Shown one piece after another: positions 34,831-47,215 of a stretch of DNA of 64,000 nt. This DNA comes from Heterohyrax brucei (lineage: Eukaryota; Chordata; Mammalia; Hyracoidea; Procaviidae). Below the pieces are notes generated by a model that saw nothing but the letters and a program-made list of their open reading frames with translations, was not told where the DNA came from and ran no database searches. The position numbers were made by a program, and so were the translations under genes. Position 1 is the stretch's first letter; every line of letters begins with the position of its first letter. The stretch covers positions 60,412,111 through 60,476,110 of the forward strand of contig CM053166.1 of assembly GCA_028571685.1 (NCBI GenBank), given 5' to 3'.

Positions 34831-35532
34831 ATTATGATTGAGTGAAAGTATACAATCCAAATTAAATTTTCATTTCCATCTGCAGCTCCTTCTACTCTCC
34901 TTGCTCAGTGACAGCGCACTCCTCCTTTCTGTTTTACATGTCATATCCTTGTAACAAATCTCCTGTCCCCTACTCTCTACCCTCTCCACTCCCCTCTAGT
35001 AAGAGGCCAGTAGGATGACATCCTATAGATGCATAGAACTTAAATGGACTGTTTCCCTGAGTCCAATCCATTCCTGTCCTAAGAGTTGACCTCAGTAAAG
35101 ATTTGTGATTGGGGCAGCATCAGGTCTAGGGGTATTGCTTCCATGGGAACCCCCAGGCGTTCAGACCACCAGTTGCAATCTTTTAGTGGAGTTCTTACAG
35201 TACATCCCCTTTTTTTCTCATGTTGCCACTGGGACTCAACATTGTGAGCCCCATCACGGCTGTCATTGGTGGTGGCCAGGTACTATCTGGTTCTTCTGGT
35301 CACATGTTGATATAGTCACCCATTCACGTGAGTCTTTCTGTCTTCTGAGTTCTTTTTCCCTCATGTCATTGTTGTCCTTGGTGATCATCTGTTTCAGCTG
35401 AGTTGGGACCATTTGGTGCACCTCAGATGGCAGCTTGCTAGCTTTTAAGACCCCAGATATGACTCACCAATATGGGTTCCAGAAGACTCTCTTAGCAAGA
35501 GGCTAGTTTTGTGAATTGGCCTCTATGTCCCC
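34831..35532 (-). mobile_element. L1 3' UTR, antisense, with perfect 20-bp TSD
   Basis: About 700 bp of reversed L1 3' UTR between exact copies of TTTCTTCTCACTTTTTTTTA (34811-34830 and 35533-35552). A perfect long duplication indicates a young insertion. Confidence 0.92.
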
Positions 35533-35677
35533 TTTCTTCTCACTTTTTTTTATGCCAATAGGCAACAAGATTCCCTAGTCCTCACTTCTTTCTAGTAGCC
35601 AGAAATGTCTACGATCTTGAAATAAATTAACTTCCCGATAACTAAGAATTAAACTATGATATACAGTTTAAATAGAA

Positions 35678-35838
35678 ACTCTGGGGGTTCAATGTCTAAG
35701 AGAGTAGCTGCTAAGCAAAAGATAACCAGTTCAAATCTACCAGATGCTCCTTGGAAACTCTGTAGGGTTGTTCTACTCTGCCCTATAGGGTCACTAAGAG
35801 TGGGAAAATCAACTTGAAGGCAATGGGTTTGGTTTATT
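35678..35838 (+). mobile_element. AfroSINE
   Basis: AACCAGTTCAAATCTACCAG, ATGCTCCTTGGAAACTCTGT, GGCAATGGGTTTGGTTTA tail. Confidence 0.85.
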
Positions 35839-35839
35839 C

Positions 35840-38100
35840 TCTTGGTTTTATAGTTAGCTTAAAATGCAACTTCAGAGATATCTTTCCCTTAACATAGTAA
35901 TCCTGAGAGACAGGTGAAACACAAACTATTATTCCTACTTTTTATTGAATAAACTGATACTGAAATAAGTTCACATATGGATTTAAAAGTTGAGAAATAA
36001 TACACTCATAGATAGTAGGTTCTAAACTTTGAGAAATATTTTCCCAGAAATACAAGTCTCATTCTGTCCAGTTATCCTAATTGGGAATCAGGGGGAGCAA
36101 CTGTGAAGGGGTAATAAATTTATATGAAAATAAAGATTACTACTCTGGAGTGTTCTCAAAGTAACTCTTCTTGTGGGATGTGGTAGTTCTAAACTCAAAT
36201 GTTGCTGGGATATCATAGAAAAACGTCTGTCCATCACTCTACTTCTTAATTTTAAATGGGTGCCAAAAAGTACACTGAAACTGTCAACTTTCAGTAGAAG
36301 AGGAATAATAGAAATAACGTGGTGGAACATTCCTCATCCTTTCCAGTGTTGGAATGATGCATGTTTTCTGGTGTGTGAAAGAATATTAAACTTACCTTGT
36401 CTGGGTTATTTTTACTATGTGTCTACATAAATACACATGCATATTATCACCTTATTCTAATATATTTAACAGACATATAACCTGGAGAGAGCCCTGGGCC
36501 CTTTCCATTTTCATCTAAATCTTAGTGACTTATGGAGCAGTTCTTAGTACATTCTTGAATAGAATCAGAACAAACTGCCCTATCTTGTAGAATTTCAGTT
36601 GACTTAGCTTCCTTGGACTTGAGTTACAGAGTGAGAAACTTTTCCATACTCCCACACCCCACAGCATCCTTCAGAGTTATTAAAATAGGATATATTTTCT
36701 ATAATGAAGCTAAGACATGAACTCGACCGATAGAGCACTCATTCTGAATTTCTGGTATCTAGTAAAGGACTCAAAATCCTTGTGTCTCAGTTGCCTTTCT
36801 GTTAATTTGAGGATGTTTAGAATAGACTCTTATTGCTTCCAGATGGGAATTTAGCTACATGAGAAATTTCTTGATATTACTTAGATGTACAAGAAACATA
36901 ATAGTCACTTTAATATGAGGTTGTTATTTTTTCCCCATGGTTCTGTAAACTCAAATAAGAGATAATCTAGTGCATACTCTACGTGTGCTGACATGTTTTC
37001 CTTCCTCCTTCCTCTTGAGAACTAAAGGAAAGACACAGTTAATCCAGTCATAGAAAATGAAAAATCTTCCCCCACAGCTCAGGCCAGACATTTTGCATGC
37101 TTTGTCTAGCTGTCTCTAATCTTCTGTTTGATTTTCCAGCACTCACAAGTAAGATAGAGGGCTGCTTTTGGCAGAAATTTAATGTGCAAAATGTTTTACC
37201 ATCTGCTGAAATATTCTTGGATGTTATATCCCCAGAAGCAGTCGTTATTAAAGACATTTATTGGACATCAACAATATATCAAATTCTATTCAAAATATGG
37301 CTGTCTCATAGTTAGTACTGTATTTTTACACAAATAGTGCATGTCTTCTACATTTGTTTGCCAACCACGCCCTCTCCCACCATCTTCCCCCCGTAAGGTA
37401 TTTTCGTAAGTTCCATTATGCCGGTATTTTTTATATTTTGCTGTAAAAAATTAGCATAGCACACTTATGGAAATATCTCAGGGATAAAGGTGTGGCTGGT
37501 AAACAAACAGAAAAGTGGCCATTCTTTGCATAAGAAAAGCAATACTCTAACGAGAATTTAAAAAACAACTTATATTGCATTTAAAAATGGGCAAGAATTA
37601 TCCTGTTCTTGAAATATGCCATTCTTGACAATATTTATTCCTCCTAGAAGGGGACAGTTAGTTAGGGAAAGTACTGTATTTTTCTAATTTAGGATATCTA
37701 CAGCTTTTAACACAATTGTCTTGCACATCATAGATGCTAAATTATTGATTGATAAAATAGTGAAGCCAGTTTCATAAACCAAATTTCAGATTTCTTAAGG
37801 GAAGTGTCAGGATTTAGTATTTTTTAGGTGTATGAATTTGTTAGGTATTTTGTTTGTTTCTTAAAGATCATCATATGGTGTCCCAGACAATTGTTTTCCT
37901 AAGTTTTCCTTGAAGCTAACATACTGCCAGATGATCTAGTTAGACTAATCAGTAACTAGTAAAGGTAAGAGTCAGGTATTATAGGGAATTCATCTATAGT
38001 ACTAACAACTGCCATTCCCAAGGGCAGTACTAGTAGTACAAGATGTGCTGGCCAGTATTCAAGGAGGTGGCAGAAATCCTCTTTCCAAATTCTTTACTGA
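35840..38100. other. Unique DNA, no gene recognised
   Basis: The longest repeat-poor block of the window (2.3 kb). A faint MIR-like patch near 35880-35975. Frames reach at most about 85 codons and show no motif. Confidence 0.5.
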
Positions 38101-38104
38101 AGTC

Positions 38105-40272
38105 AGGGCCAAGATGCCGGAGTATTCAGATGCCTCCTGTGATCCTTCTAACAACAAAGACACAAAAGAACAAGTGATTTGATTACATATGACATTCTAG
38201 GAGCCCTGAACACCAAAGGGAAAGTTGAGGAGTTGGACTGAGCCATGGGGAAAGAAAGTAGGTCCAGAAGTACCTAGGACTGGCCAGACCTGACATTTGG
38301 GCAATCAGCTGCAGCCAGCATGGTAAATGGAGCCGTGGTACTTGGAGGATGTCCTCCTCAGGAGGAGAGACAAGAGCAGAAGAGAGTACACTTGAACCTC
38401 CAGAATGAGTAGAAAGTGGCACTTGATCACTGAAAGCTAAGTAGCTTGTATCTAACCTACTGCTTGGAAAATCTAAATTATTTCCTCAGGATAAACCTGT
38501 CTTTCTCTTCCTAGTGCTTCCACCTCTCTGCACTGAATCTGACTCTGGAATATGACTTCATTAATTCATCTGGAAGTAGGACTCCTCAAGCCTGCCCTGA
38601 GCAATTCTCCTAAACTCTGAGAGGGAACAATTTAACAAACTGGCGGAAGTGGGACAGAATCTTCTGACTCCCCTGAGCCAGAAATTCGGGACAGAAACAA
38701 TTCCTTCACCTAAAATCAGACATAAGGGGACACACTCATTCTCATAGACACTCAGGGACAACTGTTAGCTCACTGCCTTTCTCAGCAACAGCAGCAAGAT
38801 ACCTGTGCCTACACCAGTCATACCTGCTTGTCTACAACAGTAGAGGAGAATCTGCACCACACACTTGCTGCCTGACTACATGGACACCTGAGCTGAATCC
38901 ATATTAGAAAAGTAAATGGACTTTTGGGCCTACATGTCTAGTGACAGCTCTACTACCTGATGACACAATGTTAGTTGCAAATGCCTCAATAAACAAACCA
39001 GCACACATGACCAGCTTATTTGGACATTTCAAAACAAGACAGGAAGTTAAAACACAGTAAGCAAATATAAAATAAATAAATTCAACAAATTACTGACATC
39101 TCCAAGACAACAATCAATATATAATCACTTAAAGAGTCAGACCATGATAGCTTCAGAAAACTCCTGAAACAAAAAATCAAGAAATTTTTCAGAATCAGAG
39201 AATTTCCTGGAATTAGTGGTAGAATACATAAGATTAGTGTTTTAGTCAGCTAGGGCTGCTCTAACAGAAATACCACAGAGTGGATGGCTTTAACAAAGGA
39301 AGGTTTATTCTTACATAGTCTGGTAGGCTGCAAGTCCATATTCAGGGTGTCCACTCCAGGGGAAGGCTTTCTCCCTTGTCAGCTCTGGAGGAAAGTCCGG
39401 TATCACACCAGTCACTGTCCAGGGAGCATCTTGGCGCAGGAACCTCAGGTCTGAAGGACACACTTTTCTCCTGGTGCTGCTTTCTTGATGGTATGAGGTT
39501 CCCAATTCTCTGCCTGCTTCTCTGTCTTTTTATCTCTTGTAGGATGAAAGGATTAAGGGTCGAGCAAGCCATACTCCAGGGAAACTCCCTTTACAGTGGA
39601 GCAGGGAGATGATCCTATGAAGGGATTTACAGTCCCACCCTTATCCTTTAACATACAGCTTAGGAAAACCACAAAATGGAGGACAGTCACAAGATACTGG
39701 GAATCATGTCCCAGCCACATGGCTACACATATTTTGGGGAGGACACAATTCAATCCATGACAATTAGTATTAAGAACTCTTCAAGAGATCAGAAAGATGA
39801 TGAGGAAAATTGCAGCAGAACATAATGACAAGTTGTACAGGCTTCAAGAAAGCAGATAGAGACAGGAATTAGAAATTCAGAAATTAATAATAACATTATA
39901 AAATTAGAAAACACAATAAAAAGTCAAAGGAGCAGAACTGAGACAATGAAGGGCAGCATTAGTGAGGCTGAAGATGAAGGATGTGACACCAACATGTTTG
40001 AGAAAAAATCAGATAAAATAATTTTTAAAAAAAGAAACATTAAGAATTATGTGAGACTCTATCAAGAAGAATAATCTATGTGTGATTGGAGTACCAGAAT
40101 TGGAGGAACAACAGAAAATAGAGAGAATTGTCAAAGATTTGTTGACAGAAAATTTCCCTGATATCATGAAAATTGAGAAGATATCCATCCAAGATGCTCT
40201 TTGAACTCCATACAAGGTAGATTCCAAAAGAAAGACAGTAAGGCCTATTATCACCAAATTCTACACAGCTCT
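38105..40272 (+). mobile_element. Old L1 5' UTR and ORF1, split by a solo LTR
   Basis: Begins near GGGCCAAGATGCCGGAG, the style of an L1 5' end. The ORF1 coiled-coil region lies around 39060-40030. The RRM-like region at 40083-40272 can be read as VIGVPELEEQ and DLLTENFPDIM. It is riddled with stops. The antisense solo LTR 39238-39762 interrupts it. Nothing of ORF2 follows after 41384. Confidence 0.75.
39238..39762 (-). mobile_element. Solo LTR, antisense (copy 3 of the 8.1-kb family)
   Basis: Ends TGTTTTAGTCAGCTAGGGC and TTCAATCCATGACA, perfect 5-bp TSD ATTAG (39233-39237 and 39763-39767), length 525 bp. Inserted in the old L1. Confidence 0.92.
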
Positions 40273-40671
40273 TGTCATGGATTGAATTGTGTCCCCCCAA
40301 AAGTATGTGCAATAATTTGGCTGGGCCAAGATTTCCTGTATTCTGTGATTGCCTTCCATTTTGTGATTTTCTGATGCTGTAAATCCTAACCTCTGCCTGT
40401 GGTTAATAGATAGGATGATTATGTTAAAAGAGGGTTAGGGTAGGACTGCAACACCCTCGCTAAGGGAGTTTTCCTGGAGTATGGCTTGCACCATACTATG
40501 AGAGATAAAAGGAAAGGGAAGCTAGTAGAGAGTTGGGAATGTTACTCCATCAAGAAAGCAGCACTGGTGTCCTTCAGACATGAGGTTCCTGAGCCAAGAT
40601 GCTCCCTGTCTTAGGCTGGGTTTTCTAGGGAAGCAAAACCAGTAACACTGTAGGTACAAGGAAAGATTTAT

Positions 40672-40702
40672 AATATATATATAGACAGATAGATAGATAC
40701 AA
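40672..40702. repeat. TA / TAGA microsatellite
   Basis: ATATATATAT followed by AGATAGATAGATA inside the nested LTR. Confidence 0.8.
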
Positions 40703-40872
40703 ATATAGGAAACAGCTCACGTAATCACAGAAGCTGAATGTCCCAAGCTCTGGCACAAGCCTCACGTGTCCACGAAAGCTGAGGAGCCCAAGATCAGCAA
40801 GTCAGAGACCAGAGTTGCAGATCACCGGTTGTGTAGGTCAGTGGATCCCAAGCTGGTGGCGAGACGAAGCGA

Positions 40873-40963
40873 CAGAGGCTGGCGAACCCAGGATCGGCAG
40901 GTCAGGGAGCAGGACTGGGCAGAGGCTGGCGAGCACAGGATTGGCAGGTCGGGGAGCAGGACT
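40873..40963. repeat. 47-bp tandem repeat, two units
   Basis: Units start CAGAGGCTGGCGA at 40873 and 40920 and share GGCAGGTC and GGGAGCAGGACT. They differ at a few positions. GC-rich, inside the nested LTR. Confidence 0.8.
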
Positions 40964-41389
40964 CTCAAGTGCCGACTGTAAGGACTGATGAGCCCAACAG
41001 CTGCTAGCTCAGGTCCCGGAACCAGATGCTGGAACAAGAGAGCAGGAGCTCCTGGCCACGTGAGCGATCAGCAGCCATAGTCCAGTGTCACGAGATGAGA
41101 GCTGAGGGGCAGGGAGCCACCACAAACCCCGCCCTGCCACTTAATACAGCAGCCAAATAGGTAGTAGCCAAGTTGACATAATCCAGACTACCACACTCCC
41201 TGAACAAAACCTGATGCAACACGAGGACTTTCCTCCAATGTCGACAAGGGAAAAGACTTCCCCTAGACCAGACATCCTAAATTTGGACTTGTAGCTTACA
41301 AGACTCTGTAAGAATAAACTTTTCTTTGCTAAAGCCATCCATTCATGGTATTTCTGTTAGAGCAGCACTAGCTAACTAAAATAGCTCTC

Positions 41390-42460
41390 ATTCATGTGAT
41401 AAGATCTTGCCTGTTTTCCAAGTCTAATTCTATGAATGTCCAGGTAATTCTGTAAATCCAGTACACTTTCAAAAAACTTTTTTTTTTTTTTTTGGTTAAA
41501 CCAAGCAGGGCCATTTATGTTGCTTCCAAATTAAGAAGCCTAGCTGAAATGCTGGGTTTCTTCCCCAGATATAAGGATATTATGGCTAATTTATCAAACA
41601 CTCTTTTAAGTGCCCCCCAATAAATAATTCTATTTTCCCTTACATTTTTAACTATTTGTACATATTAGTCTTGTCCCCTCTATGATATTGCCTGGTCTTT
41701 AAACACAGAAATTACATGTTAGCCTTCTTTTTAACTTAGTAAGCCAAGCCAAGCCAAGTGCCGGTAAGGATCTTTAAAAAATAGGACACATTTAATATAT
41801 ATTTTACTGATTGCAACTACCTAATGATGTCAGTTAAGACTAATAACCATTAGCACAGTGGATACATAACTCAATAAAAAATAGATGTCATTAATTCTGG
41901 ACCAAATTAGAAAATGTGTGTGTTATTTAAAATTGACATTCAGTGCCATGTAAAAGGAACAAAAGATTTTACTGAACTCGAACTGCTTTGAATTCAATTT
42001 ATTCAAATCAAGTTTTGTAATGAGACAGTCTTAAAATGGAGACTGATAGTAGGTGTAGCCTTCAGGCTAAAATTAGATAAAATAAGAATGAAAGGATAGA
42101 TTTTCAATGTCATTCATCTAATGTCATTGTTCAACTAATAGCACAAGCTTTCTCCCTTTCTTTCCATTTTTCTCTGTGCCCCAAGCATATTCACACAACA
42201 AGGTCAGAGGAATTTGATTTGAAATTGAGTGGCAAAGGGTTTAAAGAAAGGATTATGAGGCCAGAGTTTTGTGAAGGAAAAACTTGGAAACTGCCTTGGC
42301 TGTGAAAATGGGCCTGGGAATTGAGCTCTGTGTTCCAGGGAGATGACTCTGGCAGCCAATTGGGGTGTGGAGAATTTCTTGGGACAGAGAAGAGAAGAGA
42401 TTATCTGTATTTAAATAATCAGAAGCTGGTCTTACAGGTATCTGTTATCTATGAATCAAC
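41390..42460. other. No gene recognised
   Basis: Unique DNA with a T-run at 41480-41494 and a probable micro SINE-tail remnant at 41741-41764. Confidence 0.5.
41741..41764 (-). mobile_element. Possible micro SINE-tail remnant, antisense
   Basis: AAGCCAAGCCAAGCCAAGTG then CCGG is the reverse of CGGCACTTGGCTTGGCTTGG. It is only ~24 bp and the palindromic core is absent. Confidence 0.45.
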
Positions 42461-42464
42461 GTCA

Positions 42465-42960
42465 AACAGTTCATTCTTTTATCTAGTGAACCCTTGTTTT
42501 GTGTCAAGTCCTGCTCTAGGCTCTAGGGATACAACAGTGAATGAGACAGACAAAACCTGAAACTCAAGTAGCTTATATTCTAGTAGGAGAGGCAGATAAC
42601 AAGCAATCAAGGAAGCATGAATATGTTCTAGTATCAGACTAGTGCTAACTGCTAGGAAGAAAAATTAAGTAGGATAAGGAGACAGAAGGTGAGAGGGGCT
42701 GCTATTTCAGACAGAGTGGTCAGAGAAGTTCTCTCTCTGAGGCTTGGCTATATCTGGATAGAAACTTGAACAAAGTAATTCAAAGCACTCTGTAGGAATA
42801 CTGCTCTAGGAGGAGGTAACAGTAAGGACAAAGGTCCTTAGGTATGACTATTATCTGTGTTGTGTGAGGAATGGCAAGGAATATAGGTTACATAGAAATT
42901 ACTGAACCAGTGGGAGAATGATAGGTGCCATGGTGAAGTGTGTTGGACGCTGTGGTGCAC
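42465..42960 (+). mobile_element. Ancient repeat-like segment (L2-type?)
   Basis: GTCAAGTCCTGCTCTAGGCT, CAACAGTGAATGAGACAGAC and GTGGTCAGAGAAGTTCTCTC recall a mammal-wide ancient LINE 3' region. The family assignment is uncertain. Confidence 0.45.
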
Positions 42961-43299
42961 TGACTGGATCCTCCTTCAGTGAGGAACTTGTTACCCCAGC
43001 AGTTTCAAGTGCTATGGACAGAGAGCAATCAGCTTTTAGACTTTTCAGGGATTGCCTCAACTGCTAAAAACCACTTCAACCAAGGTCATAACCCTTTCCA
43101 GGTTAGCCCACATCCAATAACTAATGAGTTAGGGAGTGCAAAGGCTAAGCGTGTTGGTGTAATTCTCAAGAGCAATTCTAGCTCCAGGACTCACCATGAA
43201 TTTGGCTAGGGCTATTCTTGGGCCTAGGTCACAGTTCAGCTTCTCCTTTTGCCCACTCTTGCTCAAAGCGATGAGAAGGAAGCAAACAACAAAGACTAA
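42961..43299. other. No gene recognised
   Basis: About 340 bp of unique sequence. Confidence 0.45.
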
Positions 43300-43876
43300 A
43301 GATAAATAAAATAGAGAACGGAAAAACTATAGAAAAATCCATAAAACAAAAGTTGATTCTTTGGAAAGACTGGCAAACTTTTAGCTGTACTGACAAGAAA
43401 ATAAAGAGAGAAGATACAAATAAATCAGAAATGTGAGGACCTTATTGTCAACCATACAAAAATTTTAAAATACTATAAGAGTACTATGAAAAATTGTATA
43501 GTAACAATAAATAATCTATGTGAAATGAACTAAATCCTAGAAACACATAAACTGTCTAAATTGACACAGTAAGAAATATAAATCTCAATATATCCGTAAT
43601 AAATGAAAAAATTGAATCAGTAATCCAAATCCTTCCAACAAAGAAATGTCTGAGCCTAGACAGTTTCACTAGTGAATTCTACCAAATATTAAAGAATTAG
43701 CATCAATTTTTCTCATACTCTTCCAAATTAAAAAAAAAAAATGGAAGGAAATACTTACTAACTCATTTTAAGAGACCAGCATTACCCCTATACCAAAGTC
43801 AGATAAAGACGCCATAAGGAAACTATATACCAGTGTCCTTTACGAATATAAATGCAAAAACTTTCAACAAAATACT

Positions 43877-44061
43877 GTAAAATTTGTGAAAGCCAGAACC
43901 TGAGTAAGACAGAAACCTGCTAGAGAAGGAAACCTCAGATGTTTTCCACTATTAGAGAGTGATAGAAAAGTGGTAAGACTGTACCCAATCAAAGGCAGAA
44001 AACTTGTGAGACCTAGAAAAGCAAGGGAGTTCCACTGAGTTTTGGCTTTCACAGGTTTTAC
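43877..44061. mobile_element. MITE-like element with 18-bp inverted ends
   Basis: GTAAAATTTGTGAAAGCC at the left and the reverse complement of GGCTTTCACAGGTTTTAC at the right match at 16 of 18 positions. The 185-bp unit interrupts continuous L1 ORF2 sequence (ACAAAATACT before, AGCATGCAAAATCCA after). No coding potential. I do not recognise the family. The flanks ATACT/ATATT could be part of a duplication. Confidence 0.7.
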
Positions 44062-45209
44062 CATATTAGCATGCAAAATCCAGCACACCATGACCAAGTG
44101 AAGTTTATCACAGGAATGCAAGAGTGGTTCAACATAAGAAAATCAACATAATACACCACATTAGTAAAATGGAAGATCATCTCAAATGATGCAGAGAAGG
44201 CATGTGAAAAAATCCAATATAATTTCATGAAGAAAACACCTCATAAACTAGAAATATAAGGGAAATTCTCAACATGACAAGTGATATTTATGAAAAACTC
44301 AGTTTATACTCAATGGGGAAATACCATAAGCATTCCCCCTAAGATCAGGAACAAGACAAGGATGCCTGATTTTACCACTTCTTTCAGTGTTGTACTGGAA
44401 ATTCTCTACACAGTATTTACATTGGAGAAGAAAGACTAAAACTTTCTCTATTCATGGACATGATTTTGCATGTATAAAATCTTAAAGACTCCACTGGAAA
44501 GCTACCTCAGCTAATAAATGACTTCAGGAAAGTGGCAGACCTACAAGAACAACACACAAAAATCGGTTGTGTTCCTATACACCATCAATGAATGTTACGA
44601 TAAGGAAATTAAGGAAAAAATATGATTATTACTGCCATCTAAGAGAATAAAATACCTAGGAATAAATTTAGCCAGGGTCATGAATATTTTTACACTGAAA
44701 ACTATAAAATATTGCTGAAAGAAATTTAAAAAGACCTAAATAAATAGAAAGGCACTGTATATTCATAAATTATAGACTTAATATTATTAAGATGTCAACA
44801 CTATCCAAAGGGATCTATAAATTCAACTCAAAAAAAAATTCAAATAGCCTTTTGTGCAGAAATGGAAAAGCCAATCCTCAAATTCATATGGAATTGCAAG
44901 TAGCCCCAAATAGCCAAAACAACCTTTAAAAAGAAAAACAAAGTAGGAAGACTCCCTGATTTAAAACATACTATAAGGCTAATCAAACCGTGTGGCATAT
45001 AGACATATATGGAAGCGCAGACATATAGACAAATGGAACAGAACTGAGAGTCCAGAAATAAATCCACTCATCTGTGACCAATTGATTTTTGATGGCAGTG
45101 TCAAATCCATTTAATAGGGAAAGAATAATCTCTTCAACCAAAAACTGATCTCCAGATGCAAAATAATGAAGAGTAACCGATACCACACACCATCTAAAAA
45201 GTTAATTCA

Positions 45210-46645
45210 AAACGTGTCAGTTACGGATATGCTCATATCCAATTCATAACAATCTTATGTAGAGCAGAGCAAAATAGTGCCCCATTTGGTGCTATCCTCA
45301 CAATTATTGCTATGTCTGAACTCACTTCAGCAGCCAGTGTGTTAATCCACCTGTTTGAGAGTCTTCTCGTTTTTTGATGACCTGTACTTTACCAAGCATT
45401 ATGTCCTCGGAGGATTAGTCCCTTCTGATAACATGTCCAAAGTGAGACATAGACTTACCATCCCTGCTTCCAAGGAACATTCTGACTGTACTCCTCCAAG
45501 AGAGATTTGTTTGTTCTTCTGGCAGTCCATGGTATGTTCATTATTCCTCACCAATACCGTAATTCAGACATCAGTCCTTTGATATTCCTTATCCGTTGTC
45601 CAGCTTTCCCATGTGCATGAGGGGATTGAAAATATCTAGTATTGAAAGTGATATCTTTGCTTTTTAACACTTTAAAGAGGTGTTTTGCCCCAAATTTGTA
45701 CAATACATCCTTTTATTTATTTATTTATTTTTAATAATATTGTGCTTTCAGTGAAGGTTTACACAGTAGTTTAGATTCCCATTCAAAAATTTCTACACTA
45801 TTTTTGGTTTCATGCAGGCAATTATTTAAAGGAGCACAGAACTTTCAGCTGGTATTATTTTTTGAGCCAATTTGTTATTTAGCTACAAGGTGACCTCAGG
45901 GATTAGTTTCAGTTCAAGATTTGAAGATGATCTCTTAGCATAGCCTCAGGGGATCCTCTAGTCTCAACCAGTTCACTAGCTGTGTTTTTGTTTTTATTTG
46001 TTTGTCTTTTTAGTTACTTATTTAGGAATTTAGGTTCTGTTCCACATACTTCTTCCATTCTCTCAGGGCCATCTATTGTAGCAGTAGCTGAGCACCACCT
46101 AGTTCTTCTAGTCTCAGGGTAGTTGAGGCTGAAGTTCATGGAGATTATTTTCTTACTTGAATCTTTGGTTTCCTTCTTTCCTTTCTGCTCCAGATGAATG
46201 AAGATAAATAGTTGTATGTTAGATGCCTGCTTGCTAACTTTTAAAACCCCAGACACTTCACCAAACTAGGATATAGAACACAACTTTATCAACTATATTA
46301 TGGCAATGGACAGCAATGTTCCGTGAGACCATGGGTCTAATCCTTCAAACTCAGAATTACAGTCCTACGAGTGTTTGGTTTTGTCTAAGATGTATCTGTA
46401 ACTGTGCCTCCTATGTGTTTTATTATATGAATATATGTTCATATAGTCCCATAGATGCATATACTTACATATACACACATATATACATACCTATACAAAG
46501 ATATACCTATTTACTCAGTTTGTTTCTTGACTGTTGTGAGAATTTTTGTTTTATGTTGAGGTATAATCTACACTAAAGATTGCAGTCTTTGCTCTTCATC
46601 AGTATGTGCTTCAGGTTCTCTTCATTTTCAGCAAGCAAAGTTTAG
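45210..46645 (-). mobile_element. RTE LINE, antisense, split by an L1 fragment
   Basis: The blocks 45210-45707 (reverse of GACATGTTATCAGAAGGG and related C-terminal coding DNA) and 46521-46645 (reverse of CTTGCTGAAAATGAAGAG) belong to one RTE. The antisense L1 3' UTR sits between them. Some RTE sequence at the junction is missing. Confidence 0.75.
45708..46520 (-). mobile_element. L1 3' UTR, antisense, older class
   Basis: Starts with an A/T-rich tail (TTTATTTATTTATTTTTAA), then GTGAAGGTTTACACAGTAG. It ends in the reversed 3' UTR near 46510 after CTAACTTTTAAAACCCCAGA and TGTTTGGTTTTGTCTAAG. Same class as the antisense L1 at 9-13 kb. Confidence 0.7.
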
Positions 46646-47039
46646 CATGTACAGGAACTAAAAACATAAAACTTTTAGAAGATATTATACAGGTAAAGTT
46701 TTAGGATCTTATTTTTCTATGTATTCATAGTCACAGCATCAAAAGTTTGAGCAACAAAAGAAAAAATAGATAAATCTAACTTCATCAAAATTAAAATTTT
46801 TGCATAAAATGACTTCATTAAGAAAATGAAGACACAACCTATACAAAGGGAGCATATATTAGTAACTACATATCTGCTAAGGATTTAATATCCGTAATAC
46901 ATAAGGAAATCCTATAAATCAAGAAAAAAATAAATCAACTTAAAAATGGGCAAAAACTTGAGTAGACATTTCTCCAAAGAAGATACGTGAATGGCCAATA
47001 ATTGCATGAAAACATGCTCAACATCAGTAGCCATCAAAC

Positions 47040-47215
47040 CAAAAAAAAAAAAAAAAACTCACTGCTGTCGAGTCGATTCCAACTTACAGTGATCCTGTAG
47101 GACAGAGTAGAACTGCCCCATACAGTTTTCAAGGAGCGCTTGGTGCATTTAAACTGTCGACCTTCTGGTTAGGAGACATAGCACTTAGCCACTATGCCAT
47201 CAGGATTTCCATTAG
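47040..47215 (-). mobile_element. AfroSINE, antisense
   Basis: A-run, then CTCACTGCTGTCGAGTCGAT, AGAACTGCCCCATACAGTTT and CATCAGGATTTCC. Interrupts the old L1. Confidence 0.9.

Larger units (their letters stand above)
40607..41195 (-). mobile_element. Nested LTR of a second family, with internal repeats
   Basis: TG...CA termini (TGTCTTAGGCTGGGTTTTCT and CAGACTACCACA) and a perfect 5-bp TSD CTCCC (40602-40606 and 41196-41200), inside the LTR at 40273-41383. It is GC-richer than its surroundings in the middle and holds a TATAGATA tract and a 47-bp tandem repeat. Orientation is inferred from the similarity of the right end, read in reverse, to LTR starts. Confidence 0.8.
40273..41383 (+). mobile_element. 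Solo LTR (copy 4), split by another LTR
   Basis: TGTCATGGATTGAATTGTGT at the start, GCTAACTAAAATA at the end, perfect 5-bp TSD GCTCT (40268-40272 and 41384-41388). The LTR at 40607-41195 interrupts it. Without that insert the length matches its family. Confidence 0.88.

Noticed and set aside
37048..37315. Overlapping 69- and 72-codon frames on both strands in unique DNA (possible small gene)
   Set aside because: Short, no motif, no start or splice context. Mutual overlap on opposite strands is typical of chance.
40766..41037. 71-codon GC-rich frames on both strands with repeated Arg/Gln motifs
   Set aside because: Product of the 47-bp tandem repeat in an LTR.
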